NCBI RefSeq assembly: GCF_003172875.1
Contig: NZ_QGKM01000041.1
Location: 1-64,000, forward strand
Origin: Leucothrix pacifica
Lineage (GTDB): Bacteria > Pseudomonadota > Gammaproteobacteria > Thiotrichales > Thiotrichaceae
Direction: 5' to 3'
Length of the DNA: 64,000 bases
Below, piece after piece: positions 1-9,880 of this stretch. The position numbers were made by a program, and so were the translations under genes. Positions within the stretch are counted from its first letter, which is position 1, and each line of letters starts with the position of its first letter. Below the pieces are notes generated by a model. It had not been told where the DNA came from. It did not search any database and saw nothing but the letters and a program-made list of their open reading frames with translations.

Positions 1-31
1 CTACTTTCAATCATAACTCGATATAAAACAG

Positions 32-679
32 TTGGATATTTTTGGTAAAATAAACCTATCATTCAAACTTATGGAAATATTAGGGCAAATAGCTAAAAAC
101 TATTATGGATCCCTTGACGGGCCTTTAAAGGTAGAGTTAATAGAGGAAACATACAACCTAGGGCTGCGATCATTAAACTGCTTGATGCAGGGGTTCAATG
201 AATACACTGATGTCATAGAAGAGCATGTACAAGAAGCGATTGAAAAAAATGGCTATGCTTCAAAAGATGACATCACACTTCTTAGGAAAAAAATCGTCTT
301 TAACTTTGCAAGTATGATTTCTCTAAGCTTCATAGAAAAAGCAGCTAACAGTGTTGCTTCCAAAGATCTAACTAATATATTCAAAAAAGTATATGAAGAT
401 GACCCACAAATAGGTAAACGACTTATAAATACTGCGATAGAGTTGGACTTCCCGAATGGCTTAAGCAGTAACTCTATCGCAGATTTCAATAAAGACCTAA
501 AAGGAAACAACCTAGCACTAATGTTATTAAAACTCTTCGTCACTAGGCATCTATATAAGTTCAATGTCAAATATGATGTCAGACAGCGTGTATGTGAAGA
601 ACTTAGCATTGGACTAGAAAAACAAAAAAATATTTTAAGTAGTCAACAAAAGCAACTATCCTCAAGTAGCAAACACTAG
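32..679 (+). CDS. Hypothetical protein, 215 aa
   Basis: I do not recognise this protein. It is mostly helical and polar, with no signal peptide or membrane segment, a lysine/glutamate-rich middle, and a Gln/Ser-rich C-terminal tail that looks disordered. The frame is closed upstream by a stop at 14-16, so the gene is complete. The first possible start is TTG at 32; an in-frame ATG lies at 71 and would give 202 aa. Neither has a clear Shine-Dalgarno sequence. It converges on purL and is followed by a probable terminator. Its AT-rich composition differs from purL and smc and suggests an accessory gene. No function is proposed. Confidence 0.6.
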   Translation: MDIFGKINLSFKLMEILGQIAKNYYGSLDGPLKVELIEETYNLGLRSLNCLMQGFNEYTDVIEEHVQEAIEKNGYASKDDITLLRKKIVFNFASMISLSFIEKAANSVASKDLTNIFKKVYEDDPQIGKRLINTAIELDFPNGLSSNSIADFNKDLKGNNLALMLLKLFVTRHLYKFNVKYDVRQRVCEELSIGLEKQKNILSSQQKQLSSSSKH

Positions 680-700
680 CTTTTAAAACAACTCACACAT

Positions 701-729
701 AAGGGAAGCACTGCCTGCTCCCTTTTGTA
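701..729 (+). terminator. Probable intrinsic terminator after the 215-aa gene
   Basis: AAGGG and AGCA pair with TGCT and CCCTT across a 5-nt loop, with one bulged A. The second arm runs into TTTTG. The hairpin lies 22 bp after the stop codon of the upstream gene. The U-tract is short, and only the plus strand has one, so it serves purL poorly. Confidence 0.5.
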
Positions 730-762
730 TCTGCATAATAAAAAACACTTAATTTATTTTCA

Positions 763-3700
763 TCAACCAACCCAAACACGCGCATTACGGAACATACGCA
801 TCCAAGCACCATCTTCCTCCCACTCATCAGGATACCAAGAGTTCGTCACAGCACGCTGCACACGCTCAGGATGAGGCATCATAATCGTCACACGACCATC
901 ATCACTCGTTAGACCAGTGAAACCACCCACCGAACCATTCGGGTTCTCAGGGTAGTGCTCAGTCGCTTGACCTTGTGCATCCACATAACGCAATGACACT
1001 TGCTGATTCGCTAGCACTGACTCAGGTGTTACACCCTCATCAAACACAGTACGACCTTCACCGTGAGCAACCGCAATCGGCATCTTAGAGCCAGCCATTC
1101 CTTTTAGTAGAATAGATGGAGAGTCCATTACCTCAACCATCGCCACACGCCCTTCAAACTGCTCAGAGTGGTTGCGGTGGAATGATGGCCAGTGCGATGC
1201 ACCCGGAATCATGTCTTTCAACTGAGACAGCATCTGGCAGCCGTTACAGATACCCAATGCAAACGTGTCTTCACGGGTAAAGAACTCGCTGAATGCTTGC
1301 GTCGCTTTTTCGCTGTGCAAAATAGTCTTTGCCCAACCTCCACCAGCACCCAGTACATCACCGTATGAGAAACCACCACAAGCCACGAGGCCTTTGAAGT
1401 CTGCAAACGATACGCGACCACTCAATACGTCAGTCATGTGAACATCAACGGTACGGAAACCTGCTTTATCAAATGCCGCTGCCATTTCAATCTGACCGTT
1501 AACGCCCTGCTCTCGCAAGATCGCAACCGCTGGACGATTACCTGAAGCAACCAGATCAGCCGTGACATCTTCATTTACGTCAAAGCTTAGATCTGCAAAC
1601 AAACCGGTGTCGTTAGCATCTGCAATGCGCTCAAATTCTTGATCAGCACATTCCGTGTTATCACGTAGCGCCTGCATGCGGTAACTCGCTTCTGACCAGT
1701 ACTGCTGCAAGGTCACGCGTGAGTTACTGTAGACCGTCTCACCTGACAGGCTAAACTCAACCGTATCGGAGTCATTTAACTGACCAATCACATGCGCGTA
1801 ATCCGCGATTCCAGCCTTAGCAAATGCCGCTTCAACTGCTGCAAGCTCATCTGCTTTAACCTGAATCACTGCACCCAGCTCTTCGTTGAATAGCGCTTGT
1901 GTTGCATTAGCTGCAACTGCTTCAAGCTCAACAGACACACCTGTATGACCTGCAAATGCCATTTCAGCTACCGTTGCCAGTAGACCACCGTCTGAACGAT
2001 CGTGGTAAGCCAACAACTTGCCTTCTGCACTGAGCGTTTGAACCGCTTCGAAGAAACCAAGCATCATGTCAGTGTCTTTAAAGTCAGGCGCATACTTACC
2101 AACCTTAGAGTAAACCTGTGACAACGCAGACGCTGCCATGCGGTTTTCGCCTTTACCCAAGTCAATCAGCAACAGCTTCGTGTCACCTTTGTCTGTGCGT
2201 AACTCAGGCGTTAGCGTGTTGCGAATATCTTTAACCGTCGAGAAGCTTGTCACAACCAATGACAATGGTGAGGTCATTTCGCGAGGCTCATCACCCTGCT
2301 GCCAAACCGTCTTCATTGATAGCGAATCTTTACCCACAGGGATACAGATACCCAGCTTAGGACAAATCTCTTCACCCACCGCGCGTACTGTGTCGTAAAG
2401 CGCTGCATCTTCACCGTCGTGACCGGCTGCGGCCATCCAGTTAGCAGACAACACCATCTTCGATAGCTCACCAATGTTCGCTGCTGCGATATTAGTAATC
2501 GCTTCACCAATCGCCATACGGCCAGACGCTGCTGGGCTAACCAATGCAATCGGCGTGCGCTCACCTAGCGCCATTGCCTCACCTGTGTACGACTTATAGT
2601 CCGTTGCAGTGACCGCAACGTCAGCCACAGGAACCTGCCAAGGACCAACCATCTGATCACGATGAACCATACCCGTGATACTGCGATCACCGATAGTGAT
2701 GAGGAATGCCTTTGACGCAACCGTTGGTAGTCGTAGTACACGCTCAACCGCTTCTGCTAGATCAATCTGCGAGTAATCAAACTCAGGCTGTTCAAACTCA
2801 ACATGCTTCACGTCACGTAACATCTTTGGCGGCTTGCCAAGCAGTACGTTCATTGGCATATCAACAGGCTTGTTGTCGAAGTTTGAATCCGCAACTAACA
2901 AGTGCTGATCTTCCGTCGCATGACCGACCACGGCATACACCGCGCGCTCACGCTGACAAATCTCTTCAAACTGCGCTAGCTTAGTTTCATCAACCGCCAA
3001 CACATAACGCTCTTGCGCTTCGTTACACCAGATTTCCATTGGTGCCATGCCCGGCTCAGCATTTGGTACAGAACGTAGTTCAAACTTACCACCACGACCA
3101 GCATCATTAATAATTTCTGGGATCGCGTTAGAAATACCACCTGCACCCACATCGTGCATCGACAATAACGGGCTGTCATTTCCAAGCGCGTTACAACGGT
3201 CGATCACTTCCTGACAACGACGCTCCATCTCTGGGTTGCCACGCTGTACCGATGCGAAATCTAGCTTCTCAGCACTGGTTCCACTCGCCATTGACGACGC
3301 TGCACCACCACCTAAACCGATCAACATCGCTGGGCCACCTAGCACAACGATTGGTGTACCTTCTGGTAGCTCTTTCTTCTTGACGTTGTCTGGACGGATG
3401 TTACCTAGACCACCTGCCAACATGATTGGCTTGTGATATCCGCGAAGCTCCATGCCTTTAGGGCCTGGCACTTCTGCTTCAAAGCTTCGGAAGTAACCGC
3501 AAAGGTTTGGACGACCAAACTCATTGTTAAATGCTGCTGCACCGATTGGGCCTTCCAACATAATGTTAAGCGCTGAATCAATACGCGCTGGACGACCGTA
3601 GTCTACTTCCCACGGCATTTCGTATTCTGGAATTCTTAGGTTCGATACTGAGAAACCACACAGACCTGCTTTCGGCTTAGAACCGTTACCTGTCGCGCCC

Positions 3701-4656
3701 TCATCTCGAATTTCACCACCAGAACCTGTGGCTGCACCTGGGAATGGAGAGATCGCAGTCGGGTGGTTGTGTGTCTCAACCTTCATAAGCATGTGAACAG
3801 GCTCATCGTGATGCGCGTATTCATTGCTGCCATATTGCGGGAAGAAACGACTTGCCGCTGGGCCTTCGATAACCGATGAGTTATCACTGTAAGCGGTCAA
3901 TACGCCATCTGGTGAGCACTTGTACGTGTTACGAATCATGCCGAAGAGTGTTTCTGCTTCTGGCTTGCCGTCGATAATCCAATCCGCATTGAAAATCTTA
4001 TGGCGGCAGTGCTCTGAGTTTGCCTGTGCAAACATCATCAACTCAACGTCTGTTGGGTTACGACCTAGCGCTGCGTAATTGTCAGCTAGGTAGTCAATCT
4101 CATCTGGCGAGAGTGCTAGACCCAGTTCGGTGTTTGCATCATTTAAGGCTGTTTGGGCATCTGTACCTAAATCGATGTAACGAAGCTCTGCAGGTTCAGC
4201 GTGACTGAATAGCGCTTCAACGCTGTTATAATCAAACTGCACACTTTCCATCATGCGGTCATGCAGTTGCTCCGAAATAAGCGATTTTTGCTCATCACCT
4301 AGCGTGGCACTCGTCTCGATGTGATAAGCCGTTGCACGCTCTACTCTTGAAACGGTGCTTAACCCACAGTTATGCAAAATATCTGTCGCCTTACTCGACC
4401 AAGGAGAAATAGTCCCTTGACGTGGCACAACCAAAAACAACTCGCCCGACGGTGTCGTTGTATCTTGCTCTTCGCCATAGCTCAGGAGTTTATCAAGCAG
4501 TTCAGTTTGCTGCGCATCCAAGTCTTGCTCAAGATCAGCTAAGTGCTGATAGCGTGCGTGGACAGCGGTTACAGCAGGCACTACACCTTGTAACTGAGTC
4601 AGTAATTTGGATTGAATAAAGTCGGAAAAGGCTCTGCCACCGGGGATAATCAACAT
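763..4656 (-). CDS. purL: Phosphoribosylformylglycinamidine synthase
   Basis: This is the large single-chain PurL of purine synthesis, which converts FGAR, glutamine and ATP to FGAM in the cytoplasm. The 1297-aa length matches the gammaproteobacterial type (E. coli 1295). An N-terminal PurS-like part comes first, then two AIR-synthase-like ATP-binding halves with the conserved segment [20 protein letters not shown], and a C-terminal class I glutamine amidotransferase domain from about residue 1040. The amidotransferase nucleophile is Cys1137 in GICNGCQ, with the partner pair His1262/Glu1264 in MPHPE. The ATG at 4654-4656 gives the usual N-terminus. The gene is divergent from smc, with a 152-bp region between them that carries a good promoter for purL. 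Confidence 0.97.
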   Translation of the reverse strand: MLIIPGGRAFSDFIQSKLLTQLQGVVPAVTAVHARYQHLADLEQDLDAQQTELLDKLLSYGEEQDTTTPSGELFLVVPRQGTISPWSSKATDILHNCGLSTVSRVERATAYHIETSATLGDEQKSLISEQLHDRMMESVQFDYNSVEALFSHAEPAELRYIDLGTDAQTALNDANTELGLALSPDEIDYLADNYAALGRNPTDVELMMFAQANSEHCRHKIFNADWIIDGKPEAETLFGMIRNTYKCSPDGVLTAYSDNSSVIEGPAASRFFPQYGSNEYAHHDEPVHMLMKVETHNHPTAISPFPGAATGSGGEIRDEGATGNGSKPKAGLCGFSVSNLRIPEYEMPWEVDYGRPARIDSALNIMLEGPIGAAAFNNEFGRPNLCGYFRSFEAEVPGPKGMELRGYHKPIMLAGGLGNIRPDNVKKKELPEGTPIVVLGGPAMLIGLGGGAASSMASGTSAEKLDFASVQRGNPEMERRCQEVIDRCNALGNDSPLLSMHDVGAGGISNAIPEIINDAGRGGKFELRSVPNAEPGMAPMEIWCNEAQERYVLAVDETKLAQFEEICQRERAVYAVVGHATEDQHLLVADSNFDNKPVDMPMNVLLGKPPKMLRDVKHVEFEQPEFDYSQIDLAEAVERVLRLPTVASKAFLITIGDRSITGMVHRDQMVGPWQVPVADVAVTATDYKSYTGEAMALGERTPIALVSPAASGRMAIGEAITNIAAANIGELSKMVLSANWMAAAGHDGEDAALYDTVRAVGEEICPKLGICIPVGKDSLSMKTVWQQGDEPREMTSPLSLVVTSFSTVKDIRNTLTPELRTDKGDTKLLLIDLGKGENRMAASALSQVYSKVGKYAPDFKDTDMMLGFFEAVQTLSAEGKLLAYHDRSDGGLLATVAEMAFAGHTGVSVELEAVAANATQALFNEELGAVIQVKADELAAVEAAFAKAGIADYAHVIGQLNDSDTVEFSLSGETVYSNSRVTLQQYWSEASYRMQALRDNTECADQEFERIADANDTGLFADLSFDVNEDVTADLVASGNRPAVAILREQGVNGQIEMAAAFDKAGFRTVDVHMTDVLSGRVSFADFKGLVACGGFSYGDVLGAGGGWAKTILHSEKATQAFSEFFTREDTFALGICNGCQMLSQLKDMIPGASHWPSFHRNHSEQFEGRVAMVEVMDSPSILLKGMAGSKMPIAVAHGEGRTVFDEGVTPESVLANQQVSLRYVDAQGQATEHYPENPNGSVGGFTGLTSDDGRVTIMMPHPERVQRAVTNSWYPDEWEEDGAWMRMFRNARVWVG

Positions 4657-4687
4657 GGTTGGCTACATCGTTAGAAATGGATTCGCT

Positions 4688-4716
4688 ATAATAGTGTATC
4701 TGCGCGCTGGGTTGAA
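4688..4716 (-). promoter_or_regulatory. Predicted purL promoter
   Basis: On the minus strand, TTCAAC (4711-4716) is followed by exactly 17 nt and then TATTAT (4688-4693). This is a plausible sigma-70 promoter about 30 bp upstream of the purL start codon. On the opposite strand the same AT block reads TATAAT (4687-4692), a possible -10 for smc, but I see no good -35 for it. I found no clear PurR operator. Confidence 0.5.
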
Positions 4717-4808
4717 TGCTGATTTTTAATTTTTTCGTGCAAATAACGGGTAGCTTACTTATTATTAGCCCCCTATTGAAAATCACAATAATGGCAACTC
4801 GTCTCTGA

Positions 4809-7800
4809 ATGCGCCTTAGCAAGATAAAACTGGCTGGATTTAAATCCTTCGTTGACCCGACTACCTTTGAAATGCGCAGTAATCTGACTGCGATTGTGGG
4901 TCCGAACGGCTGTGGAAAATCCAACACCATCGACGCCGTGCGCTGGGTAATGGGTGAGTCATCGGCTAAGCACCTGCGTGGGGCCTCAATGGAAGACGTT
5001 ATTTTTAACGGCTCCTCCTCCCGTAAAAAAGTCGGCCAAGCCTCTATCGAACTGGTGTTTGATAATTCTGACGGTAGTCTTGGCGGCGAATATGCACAAT
5101 ACAGTGAGATTTCTACCAAGCGTCAAATCAGCCGTGATGGTCAATCCAAATATTTTCTGAATGGTTCACGTTGCCGACGTCGTGATATTACCGACATCTT
5201 TCTGGGTACCGGTTTAGGCCCGAGAAGTTACGCCATTATCGAGCAAGGCATGATTTCGCGTTTGATCGATGCTAAGCCTGAAGAGCTGCGTGTTTATATT
5301 GAAGAAGCAGCCGGAATATCCAAATACAAAGAGCGACGTCGCGAGACTGAGAATCGTATTCGCGCGACACGTGACAATCTTGATCGACTCACTGATTTAC
5401 AAGAGGAGATTGATAAGCAACTCAGCACATTGAAGCGTCAGGCCAGTGCTGCAGAGCGATTCAGGGATTTTAAACAGACGGAACGTCAGTTAAGCGCAGA
5501 GCTGATTTACCTGCAGTTACAAGCCGTCGATAAAGAACGCCATAGCCAACAAGAAGAAATCAATATACAGGCAAAACAACACGAGACACACTTAACAGAG
5601 CAACGCTCAATTGAGACCCAGCTGGAAACACTGCGTACTAAACAAACCGAAGCAAATGCACATTTTAATCAGGTGCAGGCAGGTGTATATGAAGCGGGTG
5701 CTAAGGTATCAAGCTTTGAACAGCAGATTCGTCATCAACATGAGATCGTGCAACGTGACAAACAGCAACGTGAGCAATTAGCGCAGGAACTGGCCAGTGC
5801 CCGCATGCACCTTCAGCATGATGAAGAGCGCCTGACTGATGCCCTCTCCTCTTTGGAACTATTGGAGCCACAAGCCGAGGAACTGCTTGAGGTCAAAGAA
5901 ACTCAGCAAGAAGCACTGGACCGTGCAGAGCAAGTACTGAATCAATGGAAGCAACAATGGGCGCAGTTGCAGCAGCAAATTGCTGAGCCTAGCCGACAGC
6001 TGAGCGTTGAAAAAAGCCGAAGCGAGCAACTTCAGCAGCAAATTAATCGCAACCAACAGCGCTTGGCTCGTCTGGAACAACAGCAATCTGATCAACAGAA
6101 CAAAGACTCTGATGCAGAAGATCTGGATGCGATCCGTGAACAGCAAGCAGTGCTTGCCGAGCAACTACAAGAAGCAATCCTGACACTGGAAGATACGCAA
6201 GCTAAAGCGACGGAGCGGCAGCAACAGTACCGTGAGCAACAACAAAAACAGGATCAGTTACGCAGTGCGATTCAAAAATCAAAGGGTCGCCTCAGCTCAT
6301 TGGAAACCTTGCAGCAAGCGGAGCTTGGGAAAGATAAAAAACAACTAAATACTTGGTTAAGAGAACACAAGCTAGATCAGCTGCCACGGCTTGCAGAACA
6401 GATTGAGGTGAGCCCCGAGTGGGAAAAAGCCGTTGAGACTCTTCTTGGGCCAACACTGGAGGCATTGCAGCTTCCGGATAGCAGGCAAGCAGCACAAATT
6501 ATTGACGCGGGCTGTACTCAATCACTGGAATTATTATTGGCAGCGTCACCACAAGGTTCAGCGGACTACCCAAGCGATAGCCTGGCGCAACAGATCAAAC
6601 AACCTGAGTCAATTAAGCCATTACTCGCCATGGTCTACTGTGTGGCAGATCATCAGAGTGCGCTAGCTCGGCAAAATAGCCTGCAAGCAGGCGAGAGACT
6701 CATTACCCCCGATGGTAGTTGCTTCGCTAAACACTGGATGCGACTCAGTGGCAGCCATCAGTCGAACGAAGGTGGTGTACTGGCTCGTCAAAAAGATATC
6801 GAGGCGTTGCAACAACAGTTAGAAGACGATCAGGTCTTGCTGGAAAGCACTGAGGAATCGCTGCAAAGTAATCAGGAGATACGTCAACAACTTGCTGATC
6901 AGCAAAAAACATTGCAACAGCAACAGCAAGCCTTGCACCGCGAAGAAAGCGAAATCAACGCTAAGTTACACAGCCTTGAGCAACAACAAATTCAACAACA
7001 GCAATTTAAGCAGCGGCTTAGCGAAGAAATTACAGAACTGACTGAGCAACAAGAGCAAGATGCAGAGGACTTGCTCGCCTCACAAGACGCTCAGGAATTG
7101 GCACAGGCACAGATAGAGCAGCTCAATGAGACGATCGAGCAATTACGTGAGCAACAGCACGATCTGGAGCAACAAGTCACGCTTAGCAGACAGTCATTGC
7201 AGAGCAGCCTCAACCAATATCAAGGCTTGCAGATTCAAATAGAAACACAACGTAGTGCTAAGCAAAACAGTGAGCAGCAAGTCTCCCGCATCACATTGCA
7301 AATAGAACACTTACAAGAGCGTGAATTGAGTCAGCAAGATGCTCAGCTTGATGAGGTGTTGATAAGTGAGCTACAGCTGCAATTGGATGATGCGCTTGGT
7401 GCGCGCAAACTCTCAGAGACTGAACTAAAAGATGCCAGAGAGTCACTCTCAAATATTGATCAGGAGATTCGCCAGAAAGAACTCGCCAGAAGCGAAGCCG
7501 AGTCAAAAGTGGTTAAGCTACGTGAACGTATTGAAACGCTGAAGCTCAATTGGCAAAGTGTCAATGTCCGTCATGAAACACTGACCGAGCAATTGGCAGA
7601 AACTGAGTTTGATCCTGAAGGCTTGCAGTTAGAAATGGATCTTGCAGCGCAGATTGAATCTCATCAAACGCAGCTGCAGGAGATCAAACAAAAGATACAG
7701 CGTTTGGGTGCGATCAACCTTGCGGCCATTGAAGAATATGATACGCAAAGCGAACGAAAAACGTATCTGGATGAGCAGCATGCAGATCTGACTGAAGCAC

Positions 7801-8318
7801 TGGAGACTCTCGAAAGTGCGATCAAGAAAATTGACAGAGACACACGCGGGCGCTTTAAAGACACCTTTGAGCAGGTCAACTCGAAGATTCAGGATATGTT
7901 CCCTCGCTTATTTGGCGGCGGCCAGGCATATCTTGAAATGACGGGTGATGACTTGCTAACCACCGGCGTCTCGATTATGGCCAGACCACCGGGCAAGCGG
8001 ATTAGTAGCATTCAGTTATTATCAGGTGGTGAAAAAGCCCTGACCGCTTCCGCGATGGTGTTTGCGATCTTTGAATTGAATCCGGCACCATTTTGTATGC
8101 TGGATGAGGTGGACGCACCATTGGATGAAGCTAATGTTGGTCGTTTTTGTGAGCTGGTAAAACATATGTCACAGCGAGTACAATTCATTTTTATCACGCA
8201 CAATAAGACAACCATGGAATTAGCGGAAAATCTAATTGGTGTTACGATGCGTGAACCGGGTGTATCCCGAATGGTAGCTGTTGATGTTGATGAAGCGTCA
8301 AGAATGATTCAGTCATAA
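4809..8318 (+). CDS. smc: Chromosome segregation ATPase SMC
   Basis: SMC is the ABC-type ATPase of the bacterial condensin complex. It compacts and segregates the nucleoid together with ScpA and ScpB, which are not in this window. The protein has 1169 aa, typical of the family. Walker A is GPNGCGKSN at residues 31-39. It is followed by a very long Gln/Glu-rich coiled coil broken by a hinge at about 510-640, then a second coiled coil, the ABC signature LSGGE at 1071-1075 and the Walker B segment FCMLDE near 1095-1100. The ATG at 4809 places the family N-terminus directly at the start. zipA follows 30 bp downstream and is probably co-transcribed. The presence of SMC means the organism does not rely on MukBEF. 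Confidence 0.97.
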   Translation: MRLSKIKLAGFKSFVDPTTFEMRSNLTAIVGPNGCGKSNTIDAVRWVMGESSAKHLRGASMEDVIFNGSSSRKKVGQASIELVFDNSDGSLGGEYAQYSEISTKRQISRDGQSKYFLNGSRCRRRDITDIFLGTGLGPRSYAIIEQGMISRLIDAKPEELRVYIEEAAGISKYKERRRETENRIRATRDNLDRLTDLQEEIDKQLSTLKRQASAAERFRDFKQTERQLSAELIYLQLQAVDKERHSQQEEINIQAKQHETHLTEQRSIETQLETLRTKQTEANAHFNQVQAGVYEAGAKVSSFEQQIRHQHEIVQRDKQQREQLAQELASARMHLQHDEERLTDALSSLELLEPQAEELLEVKETQQEALDRAEQVLNQWKQQWAQLQQQIAEPSRQLSVEKSRSEQLQQQINRNQQRLARLEQQQSDQQNKDSDAEDLDAIREQQAVLAEQLQEAILTLEDTQAKATERQQQYREQQQKQDQLRSAIQKSKGRLSSLETLQQAELGKDKKQLNTWLREHKLDQLPRLAEQIEVSPEWEKAVETLLGPTLEALQLPDSRQAAQIIDAGCTQSLELLLAASPQGSADYPSDSLAQQIKQPESIKPLLAMVYCVADHQSALARQNSLQAGERLITPDGSCFAKHWMRLSGSHQSNEGGVLARQKDIEALQQQLEDDQVLLESTEESLQSNQEIRQQLADQQKTLQQQQQALHREESEINAKLHSLEQQQIQQQQFKQRLSEEITELTEQQEQDAEDLLASQDAQELAQAQIEQLNETIEQLREQQHDLEQQVTLSRQSLQSSLNQYQGLQIQIETQRSAKQNSEQQVSRITLQIEHLQERELSQQDAQLDEVLISELQLQLDDALGARKLSETELKDARESLSNIDQEIRQKELARSEAESKVVKLRERIETLKLNWQSVNVRHETLTEQLAETEFDPEGLQLEMDLAAQIESHQTQLQEIKQKIQRLGAINLAAIEEYDTQSERKTYLDEQHADLTEALETLESAIKKIDRDTRGRFKDTFEQVNSKIQDMFPRLFGGGQAYLEMTGDDLLTTGVSIMARPPGKRISSIQLLSGGEKALTASAMVFAIFELNPAPFCMLDEVDAPLDEANVGRFCELVKHMSQRVQFIFITHNKTTMELAENLIGVTMREPGVSRMVAVDVDEASRMIQS

Positions 8319-8336
8319 CAAAATAAGCGATGAGTG

Positions 8337-8341
8337 AAGGA
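8337..8341 (+). promoter_or_regulatory. Ribosome binding site that fixes the zipA start
   Basis: AAGGA lies 7 nt before the ATG at 8349. An upstream GTG at 8334 would place this sequence inside the coding region, so the ATG is preferred. Confidence 0.6.
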
Positions 8342-8348
8342 AAGCAAT

Positions 8349-9005
8349 ATGGACATAGTTAGTATTCTGATTACCGTTGCAGGCATTATCGTCATGATAG
8401 CCCTGTATATAATGGGAAGAATCTCACAGAATAGGTTTCCGAAAGAACAAGATAACTCGATTCCAAGAATCAATGATGACTTCGGCGAAGTAACCTCCTC
8501 CATTATGGAAGACATTCCTGCGACAGATGGCTCTACGCCGGTTGTGGTCGAAGAAACCATTACCGCTTCAGACCCACCGACTAAAGAGCGTAAGCAGGCT
8601 GTAACGCCGCGTCAGGTAGTTCTGTTTATTGCTTCAGAAGAAGGCAAGATGCTCGACGGTAACAAAATCAATGAGGTGCTGCCTCAATATCACCTCAAGT
8701 TCGGTGAAATGGATTTGTTTCATTATCCGGTTGAAGAAGATGGTGTGCCATCGAAGCTGTTTAGTATCGCCAATGGCATTCAGCCATGGACACTAAATCC
8801 GGATGACCTGAAAGACTCAGAAACACCGGGATTATCGGTGATGATGCAATTACCAACACCTCTGGATGATCGCGATGCTATCGAGATTTTAGTGTCAACT
8901 ACGCAGATGATCGCGACAGATCTCGGCGGATCACTGAAAAACGGCAATCAGGAAACCTTTAGTAAAACCGACTATCAAGACCTGATTGACTCGCTAGACC
9001 ACTAA
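8349..9005 (+). CDS. zipA: Cell division protein ZipA
   Basis: ZipA tethers FtsZ protofilaments to the inner membrane and is specific to gammaproteobacteria. The protein has 218 aa. A single N-terminal membrane segment (about residues 3-23) with the N-terminus outside is followed by a short acidic linker, much shorter than the long Pro/Gln linker of E. coli ZipA, and then the C-terminal FtsZ-binding domain (about 80-215). That domain carries the family pattern LFSIANGIQPWTLNP and TPGLSVMMQLP. The gene follows smc, as in many gammaproteobacteria, but ligA, its usual downstream partner, is absent. It therefore works with the ftsZ and ftsA encoded just to the right on the other strand. Confidence 0.9.
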   Translation: MDIVSILITVAGIIVMIALYIMGRISQNRFPKEQDNSIPRINDDFGEVTSSIMEDIPATDGSTPVVVEETITASDPPTKERKQAVTPRQVVLFIASEEGKMLDGNKINEVLPQYHLKFGEMDLFHYPVEEDGVPSKLFSIANGIQPWTLNPDDLKDSETPGLSVMMQLPTPLDDRDAIEILVSTTQMIATDLGGSLKNGNQETFSKTDYQDLIDSLDH

Positions 9006-9020
9006 AAACGCAAGATAAAA

Positions 9021-9053
9021 GGTAAGCTTGACTCAGCGCTCGTTAAGCTTACC
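9021..9053. other. 9-bp stem-loop after zipA
   Basis: GGTAAGCTT (9021-9029) pairs perfectly with AAGCTTACC (9045-9053) around a 15-nt loop, 16 bp after the zipA stop codon. Neither strand has a U-tract after the stem, so it may be an RNA-stabilising or weak termination structure rather than a classical terminator. Confidence 0.45.
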
Positions 9054-9122
9054 TCTCTGATAATCGAAGCCATAACGCTCAAATAACAATAATAACAGCC
9101 CAAAGGGCAAAGTGAGTTTGGC

Positions 9123-9338
9123 ATGATGACAGACAACAAGCAGGTACTTGATAGTATTTTTCAAGCGACAGATGACTCAATCCGAGTCATGGATAATAAA
9201 TCTAAGAACGGCAAAGAGAACGAAAAGAATAAGCCTAAGCCGCATGTGCTACGACGAAATATCGAAGACTATCTTGAACGAAAGGCACTCGAGAGAAAAC
9301 TTCAGGATGTTTTCGATGACGATTATCCATTAGACTAA
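9123..9338 (+). CDS. Small PA3496-like protein
   Basis: This is a 71-aa hydrophilic protein with a Lys/Asn-rich middle and the C-terminal pattern RRNIEDYLERKALERKL followed by an acidic end (FDDDYPLD). That ending resembles the small PA3496-family proteins of gammaproteobacteria, described as putative envelope-integrity factors. The match is by memory of the pattern and is not verified. Two adjacent ATGs (9123 and 9126) are possible starts. It has no signal peptide, so a role inside the cell is more likely. It lies on the same strand as zipA, 117 bp downstream, with a stem-loop between them. Confidence 0.6.
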   Translation: MMTDNKQVLDSIFQATDDSIRVMDNKSKNGKENEKNKPKPHVLRRNIEDYLERKALERKLQDVFDDDYPLD

Positions 9339-9401
9339 ATCATCACAATAAAAACTATGACCAGAGACTGATTAGTCGCAGGACTGGCGGTCTCGCATTC
9401 T

Positions 9402-9809
9402 CTAAATGAGTAGTGGTTTTTTATTGGCTTTCTTGCGAATCCAATTGATTGAATGCAGCACTTTTGGATATGAAACCAAACGACGCTCTACTGCGTATTT
9501 TCCCGGGAAATCCATCAGGGCTATCCCAAAAAATATCGTCAATAAGCCCTGTCCGGGCAACACCAACATCAAAATTCCCATCAGCAGCAGAATAAAGCCG
9601 GCAATGTTTTTCAGAGCGATCAGCAGATACCGTAGTACGGGATGAAAGCTGGCCCAACGACTTACATGACGTTGTTCGTCACTGAAGTAATCTTCAGGAA
9701 TTCTTACGATGACAATTGGCACGATAAGCAATGTCAAAACAAACATGGCAATTGAGATAAGCCCGATAGTGACAAACCATTCGGGGTTTATTGAATCTAA
9801 TCCAAACAC
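9402..9809 (-). CDS. PGPGW-type transmembrane protein
   Basis: This is a 135-aa inner-membrane protein. It has an N-terminal hydrophobic segment (about 13-36), a short charged loop with RIPEDYFSDEQ, and then two closely spaced hydrophobic segments around LPGQGLLTIFFGIALMDFPGK. That segment matches the conserved core of the PGPGW family of uncharacterised membrane proteins. The C-terminus is basic (IRKKANKK) and probably cytoplasmic. The gene lies downstream of ftsZ in the same direction, where lpxC often sits in gammaproteobacteria, but the ftsZ terminator separates them. The function is unknown. Confidence 0.7.
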   Translation of the reverse strand: MFGLDSINPEWFVTIGLISIAMFVLTLLIVPIVIVRIPEDYFSDEQRHVSRWASFHPVLRYLLIALKNIAGFILLLMGILMLVLPGQGLLTIFFGIALMDFPGKYAVERRLVSYPKVLHSINWIRKKANKKPLLI

Positions 9810-9817
9810 TCAGCTCA

Positions 9818-9850
9818 CCAAAAAGACGTTGGCGGATATTCCCGCCAACG
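9818..9850 (-). terminator. Intrinsic terminator of the dcw operon
   Basis: CGTTGGCGG (9827-9835) pairs with CCGCCAACG (9842-9850) around a 6-nt loop. Read on the minus strand, the stem is followed by TCTTTTTGG. It lies 31 bp after the ftsZ stop and should end most transcripts of the division cluster. Confidence 0.8.
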
Positions 9851-9880
9851 AAAACATTGAATCGATATTACGACAAGCTC

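Noticed and set aside
4535-5119. A 194-codon open frame on the minus strand across the purL/smc promoter region
   Set aside because: It overlaps the conserved starts of both purL and smc and shows no domain. It is a shadow of smc.
9021-9053. The zipA stem-loop as a riboswitch or standard terminator
   Set aside because: There is a good stem but no U-tract on either strand and no conserved aptamer features.
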